From Cytobacillus sp. NJ13 (GTDB lineage: Bacteria > Bacillota > Bacilli > Bacillales > Cytobacillaceae), in assembly GCA_030348385.1 (NCBI GenBank), contig JAUCFP010000006.1, positions 2,170,001 to 2,234,000 on the forward strand: 64,000 nucleotides of DNA, written 5' to 3'. A program made the translations under genes and the position numbers. Positions 26,632-36,168 of this stretch are shown here, in pieces (positions within the stretch are counted from its first letter, which is position 1; each line of letters begins with the position of its first letter). The notes below the pieces were generated by a model. That model searched no databases, was not told the DNA's origin, and saw only the letters and a list, made by a program, of their open reading frames with translations.

Positions 26632-27366
26632 TCAAAAAGTATGGGACCATTGATAATCCGCAATAGAAATAGGACCTGTATATTTTGTTGAAGCCTCTTC
26701 CTTCAGTTTTCGAAGTTCACCATAATGAGGCAAATGAGTCAGCAGCAAATTTTTCACATTTGCTTTGCTGGCCAGTGTTCCAGCATCCAAGCTTGTCATA
26801 TGCCCTGCATTTTTTCCATTTTGATGCCCATAAAAATTGCATTCGCAAACTAATAAATCAGCATTTTCGCTAAATACAGCCAGCTCTTCTTTATATGAGG
26901 TATCAGCCGTATAAATAAGCGTTTTGCCGTCTGCTTCAATTCTCATTGCATAGCATGGCACAGGGTGATTAGTCTTTAAAAAGCGAATTTGAAACGGCCC
27001 TGCAAAGAGAGTGCCATCAGGATCATAGCAGACTCCTTTTGTGATATCTTTGTATGTAAATTTGGCAAATTCATGCTGATCAAGGGAATGACCATAAATC
27101 GGGAGTGTATCTGTTTTCCTCCCCAAAAAACCCTGAATGAGCCTGGCATGCTGCAGAACCCCTATATCCGCAATGTGATCTGGATGGTAATGCGAGATAA
27201 TCAATGCATCCAATTCTTCTGGCTGAAAAAAATTCTGCATTTTTGAAAGAACGCCGCTTCCGCAGTCGATCAGCAAATGAAACCCTTCATGCTCCAGCAA
27301 ATACCCTGAACTGGCCCCGTCTGCTTTAGGATAACCGCCCCAGCTCCCAATTACAGTTAACTTCAT
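26632..27366 (-). CDS. yhfI: MBL-fold metallo-hydrolase (YhfI-like)
   Basis: A 244-aa metallo-beta-lactamase-fold hydrolase, RNase Z-like subgroup. The metal motif SHYHPDHIADI (HxHxDH) is at about residues 60-70, preceded by LLIDCGSGVLSKM; later metal ligands lie in YTADTSY and THLPHYG. The ATG at 27366 follows AAGGGGGAA by about 6 nt. It forms a two-gene operon with lplJ, as in B. subtilis. Substrate unknown. Confidence 0.92.
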   Translation of the reverse strand: MKLTVIGSWGGYPKADGASSGYLLEHEGFHLLIDCGSGVLSKMQNFFQPEELDALIISHYHPDHIADIGVLQHARLIQGFLGRKTDTLPIYGHSLDQHEFAKFTYKDITKGVCYDPDGTLFAGPFQIRFLKTNHPVPCYAMRIEADGKTLIYTADTSYKEELAVFSENADLLVCECNFYGHQNGKNAGHMTSLDAGTLASKANVKNLLLTHLPHYGELRKLKEEASTKYTGPISIADYQWSHTF

Positions 27367-27380
27367 CACGTTTCCCCCTT

Positions 27381-27466
27381 ATTAAAAAAGCGCAAGGCGC
27401 CCGCCTTTTCCAGCATAGGCCTGAAAGCCGATGGCGCCTGGAGTCAGACAGTTATCTAACTTCAGA
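27381..27466 (+). repeat. Dispersed hairpin repeat, copy D (variant core)
   Basis: Begins TTAAAAAAGCGCAAGGCGCC and ends GAGTCAGACAGTTATCTAAC, as in copies C and E. The core differs: GGCGCC arms enclose a GGCCTGAAAGCC hairpin. A further short terminus (TTAGAAAAGCGTAAACCTTAA) follows at 27485-27505. It lies upstream of yhfI and downstream of no gene on the plus strand. Confidence 0.65.
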
Positions 27467-27611
27467 GTTTATACACTTATCACTTTAGAAAAGCGTAAAC
27501 CTTAAGCTATGACTTATAGCCAAACTCTCAAGAAAGACCCGGCTTTCCTATGTCCAATATACTCGATTATGCCTATTTTTTCACTTTTTTAAAATTGTAT
27601 TGAAACAGAAG

Positions 27612-27640
27612 TTGACATATAAACTCTGTTATAATACAAT
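27612..27640 (+). promoter_or_regulatory. Consensus sigma-A promoter of yhfH
   Basis: TTGACA (27612-27617), exactly 17 bp, then TACAAT (27635-27640). A perfect -35 and a 5/6 -10 element predict strong vegetative expression of the 44-aa gene downstream. Confidence 0.8.
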
Positions 27641-27694
27641 TAACTTAAATAATCAAACTATTTAGAACAAAATCACAAATCAGGAGGCTTCAAC

Positions 27695-27829
27695 ATGATT
27701 CAAAACATTATGGAGTTTTTCAGAAACCTGCCGGCAAAACAATGTTCAGAATGCGGGAAGTCGATCGAAGAGCAGCATGAATGCTACGGAAACAAGTGTG
27801 ATAAATGCATGGGAATAACAGATTTATAG
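27695..27829 (+). CDS. yhfH: YhfH family zinc-finger microprotein
   Basis: A 44-aa protein starting MIQNIMEFFRNLPAKQ and containing CSECGKSIEEQHECYG, then CDKC. The CxxC...C...CxxC spacing indicates a treble-clef or knuckle zinc site. It matches the YhfH family of Bacillus, which has no known function. GGAGG lies 7 nt before the ATG. A consensus promoter and strong terminator make it a complete one-gene unit. Next to yhfI, as in B. subtilis. Confidence 0.88.
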   Translation: MIQNIMEFFRNLPAKQCSECGKSIEEQHECYGNKCDKCMGITDL

Positions 27830-27841
27830 AATAATATATTA

Positions 27842-27872
27842 AAAGCCAGCCCTGTGGGCTGGCTTTGTTTTT
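27842..27872. terminator. Terminator after yhfH, shared with yhgE
   Basis: AAAGCCAGCCC (27842-27852) pairs with GGGCTGGCTTT (27856-27866) around a TGT loop, followed by GTTTTTT. It lies between convergent yhfH and yhgE. Confidence 0.88.
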
Positions 27873-27881
27873 TGCTTATAA

Positions 27882-30050
27882 TCAATCAGCCTGCCCTGCA
27901 GCAGCTGCAAATTTTTTCTTGTGCATTGCAGTAAAGTAAACAAAAGTTCCTGCAATGAACAGGGCAGCGAAACTCAATAGAATGACTGCATTCTCCCACA
28001 TGAAATCAAAATTTCCGCTAGAAATGGCAGCCTTTAGTCCGGATACAGAATAGGTCATAGGCAAGTATGAACTGATTGGCTGAAGTGCATTAGGAATCAG
28101 CTCAAGCGGGAAAGTACCAGCACTTGTTGTCAGCTGAAGAATCAATATGATTATTGCAGCAAACCGGCCAGGATCACCCATGACGGTGACAAAAAATTGA
28201 ATCAGCGCTATGAAAGTAATGCTGGTTATGATTGTAAACAGAAGAAACAAAGGTACACTCTGCACTTCCAGGCCAAGTCCCAGCAATAGAATCATGGCTG
28301 CAATGAGACCCTGAATAATGCCTATTCCAGCAAGGATCCCAAACTTGCTTGCAAACCAGCTAAATCCTGACCGCGGAACGCCAGCCGGCTCCCGAAGCGG
28401 GAATACAATAGAAAGAAGCAGAGCACCTACGAAAAGGCCAAGAGACAGAAAATAAGGCGCGAACCCTGTACCATAGTTAGGAACTTCTGTAATCTTCTCA
28501 TTATCTATTTCTACCGGATTTGCCATCATATTATAAGTTTTATCGCTGGCATTTACAGATGAAGCATTTTCAGCGCCATCGGCTAATTTATTTGCTAACT
28601 CCGAAGATCCTTCATAAATTTGTGTATTACCTTCAGCTACTTTGCCTGCGCCATCTTCAAGCTGTTTTGTGCCATCTGCAAATGCAGCTGAACCTTGGGT
28701 CAGTTTGCCAAGCCCGCCTGACAAATCTGCTGCACCGCCTGCTAGCCTGTCTGCTCCGGTTTGTGCTTCACCAAATTTCTGAGCAAATGTTTCCATTCCA
28801 GCACCGAAATCTTTATGGCCCTGTACTAGCTGCTGAGAACCAGTTTCCAGCTCGGATGCCCCTTGGGCAAGCTGATTTATTCCCTGCTGGAGCTGCAGCT
28901 GTCCTCCATTTAGCTGCCCCATTTTTTGGGACAATTCGGCTCCTCCTGCTGATAGTTTGCCAGCTGACTCAGCAAGCTGGGCTGATCCAGCCTTCAGCTG
29001 GGCAAGCGCAGGCTGAAGCTCAGCTTTTTCAGGAGATCCCTCTGGAAGCTGCGAAATAAAGCCCTGCAGCTTTTGCTCTAAAAGAGCAGTGCCTCCGCTG
29101 AGTTTTTGTGCCTCCGTTTGCCATTGTTCCAGAGATGAAGATAAGGTTTTCGCTCCATTTTCAAGCTGCTCGGTTCCATCAATCATAACAGGAAGTTTTT
29201 CCTTTACTGTAACAATCCCTGCCTTTGTTTGTGTAACACCTGCAGAAAGCTTTTCACTTCCAGATTTCAGCTGATCAGATGCTTTACTTAATTCTGATTG
29301 GCCTTCAGCCAGTTTGCCTAATCCTTCTGAAAGGGATTTAGCTCCTTCTGCCATTTCCTCTGAACCTTTGCTTGCTGAGCTTACACCATTATTGAATTCA
29401 ATGGATTTATCGGCCAATAGCTCCAGCTTCTTATGCAGCGTGTTAGAACCATCCTTTAAATCTGCAGATCCTTCACTGATTTGAAGGGCCCCGTCACTTG
29501 CCTCTCCAATGCCATCTGCCAGTTCCCCTACCTTATCGAACATAGTTTCAGCATATGTTTCAGTCACTTTTTCCGACAGAGACGCTTTAATTTTTTCTAC
29601 AGCTGTTCCGCCAATTTGAGCTGATAAAAAATTGTAGCTCTCATTGGGAACGTAAATCAGGTTCATTTTCTGCGGATTGTCTTCCAGAAGAGTGGTTGCA
29701 TCCTTGGAAAAATCCTTAGGGATTTCTACAAGCATATAATATTGCTGATCATTTAGATCTTTATATGCTTCCTCTTTATCAACAAATTGAAAATTAAAGT
29801 CCTTGCTTTCCTTTAATTTATCAACGAGGTCATCGCCCAGATGCAAGTCATTTTCTTCAAATGCAGCACCGGCATCCTCATTAACGATAGCAACAGGCAG
29901 ATCATCTAAATGATCGTACGGATCCCAAAATGCCCAAAGAAACATTCCGCTGTATAAAATAGGAATAAACATTACTGCGATAATAGGAATCAGCAGCTTT
30001 TTGTTTTTTATAATTGCTGTAAACTCCTTCAAGAAAAGTTTGTTCTTCAC
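27882..30050 (-). CDS. yhgE: YhgE/Pip domain membrane protein
   Basis: A 722-aa membrane protein of the YhgE/Pip family (ABC-2-like fold). One transmembrane helix lies near the N-terminus, then a long extracytoplasmic region with repeated 7- and 11-residue L..G...L..G units (about residues 180-510) predicted as coiled coil, then about five C-terminal helices. Relatives act as phage receptors or in secretion; function here is unknown. The GTG at 30050 lies 7 nt after GGAGGG. It is downstream of yhgD, with a YhgD-type palindrome just before its ribosome site. Confidence 0.9.
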   Translation of the reverse strand: MKNKLFLKEFTAIIKNKKLLIPIIAVMFIPILYSGMFLWAFWDPYDHLDDLPVAIVNEDAGAAFEENDLHLGDDLVDKLKESKDFNFQFVDKEEAYKDLNDQQYYMLVEIPKDFSKDATTLLEDNPQKMNLIYVPNESYNFLSAQIGGTAVEKIKASLSEKVTETYAETMFDKVGELADGIGEASDGALQISEGSADLKDGSNTLHKKLELLADKSIEFNNGVSSASKGSEEMAEGAKSLSEGLGKLAEGQSELSKASDQLKSGSEKLSAGVTQTKAGIVTVKEKLPVMIDGTEQLENGAKTLSSSLEQWQTEAQKLSGGTALLEQKLQGFISQLPEGSPEKAELQPALAQLKAGSAQLAESAGKLSAGGAELSQKMGQLNGGQLQLQQGINQLAQGASELETGSQQLVQGHKDFGAGMETFAQKFGEAQTGADRLAGGAADLSGGLGKLTQGSAAFADGTKQLEDGAGKVAEGNTQIYEGSSELANKLADGAENASSVNASDKTYNMMANPVEIDNEKITEVPNYGTGFAPYFLSLGLFVGALLLSIVFPLREPAGVPRSGFSWFASKFGILAGIGIIQGLIAAMILLLGLGLEVQSVPLFLLFTIITSITFIALIQFFVTVMGDPGRFAAIIILILQLTTSAGTFPLELIPNALQPISSYLPMTYSVSGLKAAISSGNFDFMWENAVILLSFAALFIAGTFVYFTAMHKKKFAAAAGQAD

Positions 30051-30073
30051 CGTAAATCCCTCCGTTATCACTT

Positions 30074-30100
30074 AATGACTAAATCCCTCATTTGGTCATT
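30074..30100. promoter_or_regulatory. Operator palindrome upstream of yhgE
   Basis: AATGACTAAAT, five bases, ATTTGGTCATT. The same 11-bp arms and spacing occur upstream of yhgD at 30718. One T/C difference breaks perfect symmetry in both copies at the same place. Confidence 0.85.
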
Positions 30101-30123
30101 TCTCTGAAAAAATTTAGGACTAT

Positions 30124-30696
30124 CTAATTCGATAATCCTTTCATAATGTATTGTTCAAACAGCATAGCTATTTTTTCTTTTTCTAAAGGTTCATGACGCT
30201 GCTCCCAGTCAAATATGAGAGCAATATAAAGCTTCAGCATCACAAAAGATGTCAGTTCCGGATCGCATTGACGGATTTCTCCTTTTTCAATCGCTTGTGC
30301 AACATTGTCTTTTACATAATTTAATATCGCATCCTCTACTCTCCCAATGACATCTGTAACAGCAGGAGTTCCCATTTCCTTTGCTTCCTGGAAAAGCTTG
30401 ATTGTCAGCTGATGCTTCATGCGGAATTCAAGTATCTTATACAATCCCCGATGAACATTTTTATGAAAGGGCAAAGAAGGATCAAGCGCTTCATCAGCTG
30501 CGCTTTTCATTTCCACGATGAGCGTATGGATAATTTCATCAAACAGCTCTTCTTTATTTTTAAAGAAATTATAAATAGTGCCTTTTCCTACATTTGCAAG
30601 CTTTGCAACTTGATCCATAGTGGTTGCTTTATATCCAAACAGAGAAAATGATTTAGTGGCTGCCTCAATAATTTGCTGTTTCCGATCTGCTGACAT
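30124..30696 (-). CDS. yhgD: TetR/AcrR family transcriptional regulator (YhgD)
   Basis: A 190-aa TetR-type repressor. The N-terminal HTH (residues about 5-50) reads IIEAATKSFSLFGYKATT, then DQVAKLANVGKGTIYNFF with KEELFDEII. The C-terminal ligand domain is variable. The ATG at 30696 follows GAGGTGA. It is upstream of yhgE, as in B. subtilis. Identical palindromes before yhgD and before yhgE indicate autoregulation and separate control of yhgE. The inducing ligand is unknown. Confidence 0.94.
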   Translation of the reverse strand: MSADRKQQIIEAATKSFSLFGYKATTMDQVAKLANVGKGTIYNFFKNKEELFDEIIHTLIVEMKSAADEALDPSLPFHKNVHRGLYKILEFRMKHQLTIKLFQEAKEMGTPAVTDVIGRVEDAILNYVKDNVAQAIEKGEIRQCDPELTSFVMLKLYIALIFDWEQRHEPLEKEKIAMLFEQYIMKGLSN

Positions 30697-30717
30697 GAAC
30701 TCACCTCTTTAAAAAAA

Positions 30718-30744
30718 AATGACTAAATGAACAATTTGGTCATT
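30718..30744. promoter_or_regulatory. Operator palindrome upstream of yhgD
   Basis: AATGACTAAAT, five bases, ATTTGGTCATT, 22 bp before the yhgD start codon. The arms are identical to those at 30074-30100; only the five central bases differ. Confidence 0.85.
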
Positions 30745-30804
30745 AGTACAAAAAGTAATTTATCATACTATAATTGAAAAAGCAACCTGAAATGATTCCA
30801 ATTT

Positions 30805-30833
30805 AAAAAGCTGTCACACCCGGACAGCTTTTT
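30805..30833 (-). terminator. Terminator of hemEHY
   Basis: AAAAAGCTGTC (30805-30815) pairs with GACAGCTTTTT (30823-30833); it overlaps the hemY stop codon. Confidence 0.85.
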
Positions 30834-32253
30834 GCTTGTTGCTTTGCAAGTATTCAACTGCATTTCTCACTGCCTCTTCTGCCTGATCTATGCAGTCAGG
30901 AATGCCAAGACCTTCAAATGAACTTCCTGCCAGAAAAATACCCGGAAGCTTTTCCTGTGCCTGTTTCTTTGCCAGCCCGATGCGTTCTTTATGTCCTACA
31001 GTATACTGCGGCATTGAATCCTTCCATCTTGTTACATAAACAAAATCCGGATTCATTTTAATATTCATTGTTTTATTTAAATCATCAAGTACAACTTTAA
31101 CAATTTGATCATCTGACAGATCTACCACAGCTTCATCACCGGCTTTGCCAACGTAACAGCGCAGAAGCACTTTTCCCTTGGGGGTCGAATGGGGCCATTT
31201 CTTATGTGTCCAGGTACATGCAGTAATGGTGTAATCACTATGGCGTGAAACAACAAAACCGGTTCCGTCAATATCCCTTTCAATCGCTTCCTCAGGAAAA
31301 GCCAGCGCTACATTTGCCACTGAAGTGGACGGCATTTCTTTGAACTGTTCAAAAAGTCCCCAGCCAGAGAATATGCTGCACAGAGCATGGTGGGGAACAG
31401 CCATAACCATGCAATCTGCCTGTAGGTTTTCTCCGCCATTCATTTCAACTGTATAGCCTCTGCCAGCCTTCATAATCGATTCAATGCGATGGCCTTTCAG
31501 TACAGTTCCAGCTTCAAGCTTGCTCTCTAGGGCATCGACAAGTGATTGAAGCCCTGATTTGAAAGTAAGGAACATCCCTTCTTTGCTCTTGCGGTTTGCG
31601 GCTTGTTTCGGCTGAGATCCTGTGGACTTTTTCATTCCCAGAATTAAACTTCTATACTTCTGTTCAACCTGATAAAACTGCGGGAAAGTGGCCATTAGGC
31701 TTAATTGATCAATATCGCCAGCATATATGCCTGAAAGAAGCGGTTCTATCAAATTATCGACAACTTCGTCACCAAGCCTTCTTCTGAAAAAGGCACCCAG
31801 TGACTGATCATTGGAAGGATTGGAGCGCGGCAGCACAAAATCCGCCGCAGCTCTTGCCTTCCCTGCGGGAGAGAATAAGCCGGTTGTAATAAATGGAGCA
31901 ATTTGTGTAGGGATGCCCATGATGGATCCGCCCGGCATTGGAAATAGACGCTGCCTTACAAGCACATAGGACTTACCGGATGTATTTCTCACAAGCTCTT
32001 TTTCCAGGCCTGCTTCCTTGGCAAGCCGGGACGCACTTTGTTTACGGGCCAAAAAGGAATCTGGCCCTCTTTCGATCACAAAGCCGTCTCGTGTTATCGT
32101 TTGAATCTTGCCGCCAAGTCGATGTGAGGCTTCTATGAGCTTTACATCCAGGGCCATTCCTTTTTCTTTGGCTTCCTTCTGCAGATAGTAAGCTGCAGCA
32201 AGACCAGTAATTCCTCCTCCGGCAACAACAACTTTCTGTCTCTCTCCCTGCAC
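30814..32253 (-). CDS. hemY: Coproporphyrinogen III / protoporphyrinogen oxidase (HemY)
   Basis: A 479-aa FAD enzyme that oxidises coproporphyrinogen III to coproporphyrin III in the Gram-positive haem pathway (also named CgoX). The dinucleotide-binding motif VVVAGGGITGLAAAYYL lies at residues 8-24, with the C-terminal FAD segment LAGSSFEGLGIPDCIDQAEEA near 445-465. The GTG start at 32253 follows AAGGCG by about 8 nt. It is last in the hemE-hemH-hemY order, 30 nt after hemH. Confidence 0.96.
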   Translation of the reverse strand: MQGERQKVVVAGGGITGLAAAYYLQKEAKEKGMALDVKLIEASHRLGGKIQTITRDGFVIERGPDSFLARKQSASRLAKEAGLEKELVRNTSGKSYVLVRQRLFPMPGGSIMGIPTQIAPFITTGLFSPAGKARAAADFVLPRSNPSNDQSLGAFFRRRLGDEVVDNLIEPLLSGIYAGDIDQLSLMATFPQFYQVEQKYRSLILGMKKSTGSQPKQAANRKSKEGMFLTFKSGLQSLVDALESKLEAGTVLKGHRIESIMKAGRGYTVEMNGGENLQADCMVMAVPHHALCSIFSGWGLFEQFKEMPSTSVANVALAFPEEAIERDIDGTGFVVSRHSDYTITACTWTHKKWPHSTPKGKVLLRCYVGKAGDEAVVDLSDDQIVKVVLDDLNKTMNIKMNPDFVYVTRWKDSMPQYTVGHKERIGLAKKQAQEKLPGIFLAGSSFEGLGIPDCIDQAEEAVRNAVEYLQSNKQKAVRV

Positions 32254-32283
32254 GGTAAATCGCCTTCTTTTCTAATTTTTTGC

Positions 32284-33216
32284 TTATCTATTCAGCAATT
32301 TAAAAATGGCATCAGACATCGCATCAATAAACTCTGGCTGCGAATTTGGCATTTCGGGACGATAATAGCTTGCACCAAGCTCATCAGTGACAACTTTGCA
32401 TTCATAGTCATTGTCGTACAGCACTTCAAGATGATCTGACACAAAACCGACAGGAGTATACACAAATGCCTTGAAGCCCTTGTTTTCATAAAGGTCTCTT
32501 GTCAAATCCTGTACATCAGGACCAAGCCAAGGCTCAGGTGTGTTTCCTGCACTTTGCCAGCCAACGGCATAGTTTTTGATACCAGCCTGCTCGGCAATGA
32601 GGTCAGCTGTTTCCTGCAGCTGATGCGGATATGGATCCCCTGATTTCAGAATTTTTTCCGGCAAACTATGTGCAGAAACAATTAACACTGCAGAATCTTT
32701 TTCCTCGGCAGGCATTTTATCGAATGTTTCCTTTACACGATCGGCCCAATATTTGATAAACTTAGGCTCTTTATACCAGCTTTCAACTGATTTTATTACA
32801 GGACCGCCAAGCTTTTCAGCCTCTTCTTTGGCTCTGCCGTTATATGATTTTACGCTAAAGGTTGAGAAATGAGGTGCAAGAACAATGCTGACAGCCTCTT
32901 CAATCCCATCCTCATGCATTTGTTTAACCGCATCTTCTACGAAAGGTTCAATATGCTTTAACCCTAAATACATTTTGAATTCATAATCGTCCTGAATTTC
33001 ATTTAAATGCTGTTCAAGTTTTTCAGCCTGATCTTTAGTAATTTTGGCAAGCGGTGATATTCCGCCAATCGCTTCATATCTGCTTCTTAAATCTTCAAGC
33101 ATTTCCTCAGAAGGCTTTCTTCCCCTGCGGATATGTGTATAGTAACGCTCAATGTCTTCTTCCTTATAGGGAGTTCCATAAGCCATTACAAGTAAACCCA
33201 TTGTTTTTTTACCCAT
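32284..33216 (-). CDS. hemH: Ferrochelatase (HemH)
   Basis: A 310-aa soluble ferrochelatase, the same length as the B. subtilis enzyme. It inserts iron into coproporphyrin III (CpfC role). Conserved motifs are [20 protein letters not shown], the active-site His in [26 protein letters not shown] and the Glu in [13 protein letters not shown]. The ATG at 33216 lies 6 nt after GAGGTG; an in-frame GTG at 33225 lies inside that site. Middle gene of hemEHY. Confidence 0.97.
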   Translation of the reverse strand: MGKKTMGLLVMAYGTPYKEEDIERYYTHIRRGRKPSEEMLEDLRSRYEAIGGISPLAKITKDQAEKLEQHLNEIQDDYEFKMYLGLKHIEPFVEDAVKQMHEDGIEEAVSIVLAPHFSTFSVKSYNGRAKEEAEKLGGPVIKSVESWYKEPKFIKYWADRVKETFDKMPAEEKDSAVLIVSAHSLPEKILKSGDPYPHQLQETADLIAEQAGIKNYAVGWQSAGNTPEPWLGPDVQDLTRDLYENKGFKAFVYTPVGFVSDHLEVLYDNDYECKVVTDELGASYYRPEMPNSQPEFIDAMSDAIFKLLNR

Positions 33217-33340
33217 GTCATCCACCTCAAATTATTTCTGTCTCCAGTTTTTATTGTGCCAAAAAACAAATCGATTACCAAAACTAATGCTCATAGCAAT
33301 ATGCAAATGCAGCCTGCTATCGCATAAAGCAAACCGGAGG

Positions 33341-34387
33341 CTACTTGCTTAGTTTTGAAGCAGAGTATTCATGAATAAAAGTTGTTAATTTTCTTAATGT
33401 GTCCGGATTAACTTCAGGGAAAACACCATGCCCAAGATTGAATATATAACCCGGCTGAGCCATTCCCTGATCGAGAATTGCTTTAGCTTTTTCCTCTATA
33501 GCCTCCCATGGTGCAAGGAGAATAGCCGGATCAAGATTACCCTGAACTGTTTTGGTGATGCCTTTTGCCCTTGCTTCCTGAATCGGAAGTCTCCAGTCCA
33601 GCCCAACTACATCAAGCGGCAGATCATGCCACTCCAATGCCAGGTGGCTTGCGCCTACACCGAACATGATCAGCGGGACATTCTCTTCTTTTAAGGCAGA
33701 GAAAATACGATTCATTACAGGCTTAATAAAATAGCGGTAATCCTCCACATTTAAGGCGCCAACCCATGAATCGAAAATCTGGATGGCTTTTGCACCTGCT
33801 TTGACCTGGGATTTCACATATGTAATAGTCATTTCCCCAAGCTTTTCCATTAATGCAAACCAGGCTTTAGGTTCTGCATACATGAATGCTTTCGTTTTGT
33901 TGTAATTCTTTGATGGTCCGCCTTCAATCATATAACTGGCAAGAGTAAATGGAGCCCCTGCAAAACCGATTAGAGGCACAGTCAACTGCTCTTGAGTAAG
34001 AAGCTTAATAGTATCCAGTACATATGGAACGTCATCTTCCGGATTTATTTCCCCAAGCTTCTCTACATCCGCTATGGAACGGATTGGATTTGAAATAACA
34101 GGGCCGATTCCTGATTTAATTTCCACATCAACCCCAATGGCAGGAAGCGGTGACATAATATCTTTATAAAGAATGGCAGCATCGTTGTTATATTGCTCTA
34201 CCGGCAGCCTTGTAACATAAGCACAAAGCTCAGGCTGGTGCGTAATTTCGAATAGGGAGTATTTTTCTTTTATCGCTCTATATTCCGGCTGCGAGCGGCC
34301 AGCCTGGCGCATATACCAAACAGGAACATAATCTGTCTGTTCCCCCCTTGCTGCCTTCAGAAATGTATCATTAAATGAGTTTGTCAT
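33341..34387 (-). CDS. hemE: Uroporphyrinogen decarboxylase (HemE)
   Basis: A 348-aa enzyme that removes four carboxyls from uroporphyrinogen III to give coproporphyrinogen III. The N-terminal signature [15 protein letters not shown] lies at residues 23-37, and [17 protein letters not shown] follows near 145. The C-terminal [13 protein letters not shown] is typical. The ATG at 34387 follows AGGTGG by about 10 nt. First gene of hemEHY, 125 nt from hemH, and divergent from the haem monooxygenase hmoB. Confidence 0.97.
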   Translation of the reverse strand: MTNSFNDTFLKAARGEQTDYVPVWYMRQAGRSQPEYRAIKEKYSLFEITHQPELCAYVTRLPVEQYNNDAAILYKDIMSPLPAIGVDVEIKSGIGPVISNPIRSIADVEKLGEINPEDDVPYVLDTIKLLTQEQLTVPLIGFAGAPFTLASYMIEGGPSKNYNKTKAFMYAEPKAWFALMEKLGEMTITYVKSQVKAGAKAIQIFDSWVGALNVEDYRYFIKPVMNRIFSALKEENVPLIMFGVGASHLALEWHDLPLDVVGLDWRLPIQEARAKGITKTVQGNLDPAILLAPWEAIEEKAKAILDQGMAQPGYIFNLGHGVFPEVNPDTLRKLTTFIHEYSASKLSK

Positions 34388-35213
<826 letters not shown>

Positions 35214-35470
35214 TAAGAAAAGCGGAAGCTCCTTGCCCACGAAGGAACGCAGACTAAGAACGCCACGTCCTCCCAAAAGCTACCGCTTTCGGTCGTGCGA
35301 TGTATCGCTGCCGTAGCTTTCCTTGTCCTGTGGCAACGTCTGCATGACCCCCATCCTAGGGGCCCCAAGCACAAGACGAGCCTTCCGGAAAGGCGTCCTT
35401 TGCTCTTTGGGAGGATTGGCTTGTGACCTCGAGGGGGCAGGCTGCTTGCGCTAGACAATTATCTGACTTA
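35214..35470 (+). repeat. Dispersed hairpin repeat, copy E (longest form)
   Basis: Starts AAGAAAAGCGGAAGCTCCTT and ends GCGCTAGACAATTATCTGAC. The interior repeats the copy-B insert (AAGCACAAG, CGAGCC, AGGCGTCCTTTG, GGGAGGAT, GGCTTGTGACCTCGAGGGGG). It adds about 120 bp carrying a further hairpin, where AAAGCTACCG pairs loosely with CCGTAGCTTT. It begins at the hmoB stop codon. A long antisense reading frame across it is an artefact of the repeat. Confidence 0.8.
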
Positions 35471-35489
35471 AGAATTCATACATTCTTAT

Positions 35490-35527
35490 AATTAAATAAA
35501 AGGATGAGCTGCATCGGGCTCATCCTT
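35490..35527 (-). terminator. Terminator of liaFSR
   Basis: AAGGATGAGC (35500-35509) pairs perfectly with GCTCATCCTT (35518-35527). The minus strand continues into TTTATTTAATT. Confidence 0.88.
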
Positions 35528-35529
35528 CT

Positions 35530-36168
35530 CTATGCCTGCTTTTTAATTATGCCATTTCGATTGGCATAAACCGCTGCCTGTGTACGGTCAGTAACGCCCA
35601 GTTTACTAAGGATATTGCTTACATGTGTTTTGACTGTTTTGATGCCAATGAACAATTCTTCACTTATTTCCTGGTTTGTCATCCCTTCCCCAATGCAGAG
35701 CAGGACATCAAACTCCCTTTCAGTTAAATCGTCATGAGGCTTTTTCTCTTTTTCTCTGAAACGGCTTACCATTTTCCCTGCAACCTTTGATTCAATAACG
35801 GGCTCTCCTTTTGCAGCTTTCTTAATTGCATTCACAACCTCGGAAGCATTTGCTGTTTTAAGCATATAGCTGAACGCACCCGCTTCAATTGCCGGAAAAA
35901 CTTGTTCATCATCGTAATAGCTGGTTATGATTATAATTTTGCATCCAGGATAGCTTTTTAAAATCTCCCTTGTCGCTTCAATTCCGTTCCCATTTTCCAT
36001 CAGCAGATCCATCAGAACGATTTCCGGCCGTTCTTTGAGTACAAGCTTTACAGCTTCATTTCCGCTTTCTGCTTCCCCAATCACCTCTATGCCAGCTTCC
36101 GTTGCCAAATAAGAAATAATGCCTTTTCTTACCATTTCATGATCATCCACTACAGCAACCCTGATCAT
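35530..36168 (-). CDS. liaR: NarL/LuxR-family response regulator (LiaR-like)
   Basis: A 212-aa response regulator. The receiver domain has phosphoacceptor Asp54 in IVLMDLLMENG, with acidic DDH near the start and K103. The C-terminal LuxR-type HTH reads DLTEREFDVLLCIGEG, then NQEISEELFIGIKTVKTHVS. It matches the LiaR/VraR group that responds to cell-wall stress. The start overlaps the sensor kinase stop by 4 nt. Third gene of a liaF-liaS-liaR operon. Confidence 0.9.
   Translation of the reverse strand: MIRVAVVDDHEMVRKGIISYLATEAGIEVIGEAESGNEAVKLVLKERPEIVLMDLLMENGNGIEATREILKSYPGCKIIIITSYYDDEQVFPAIEAGAFSYMLKTANASEVVNAIKKAAKGEPVIESKVAGKMVSRFREKEKKPHDDLTEREFDVLLCIGEGMTNQEISEELFIGIKTVKTHVSNILSKLGVTDRTQAAVYANRNGIIKKQA

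Noticed and set aside
28520..29059. Plus-strand open frame of 179 codons inside yhgE
   Set aside because: Antisense to the repetitive coiled-coil region of yhgE, whose biased codons keep the opposite frame open; no ribosome site.
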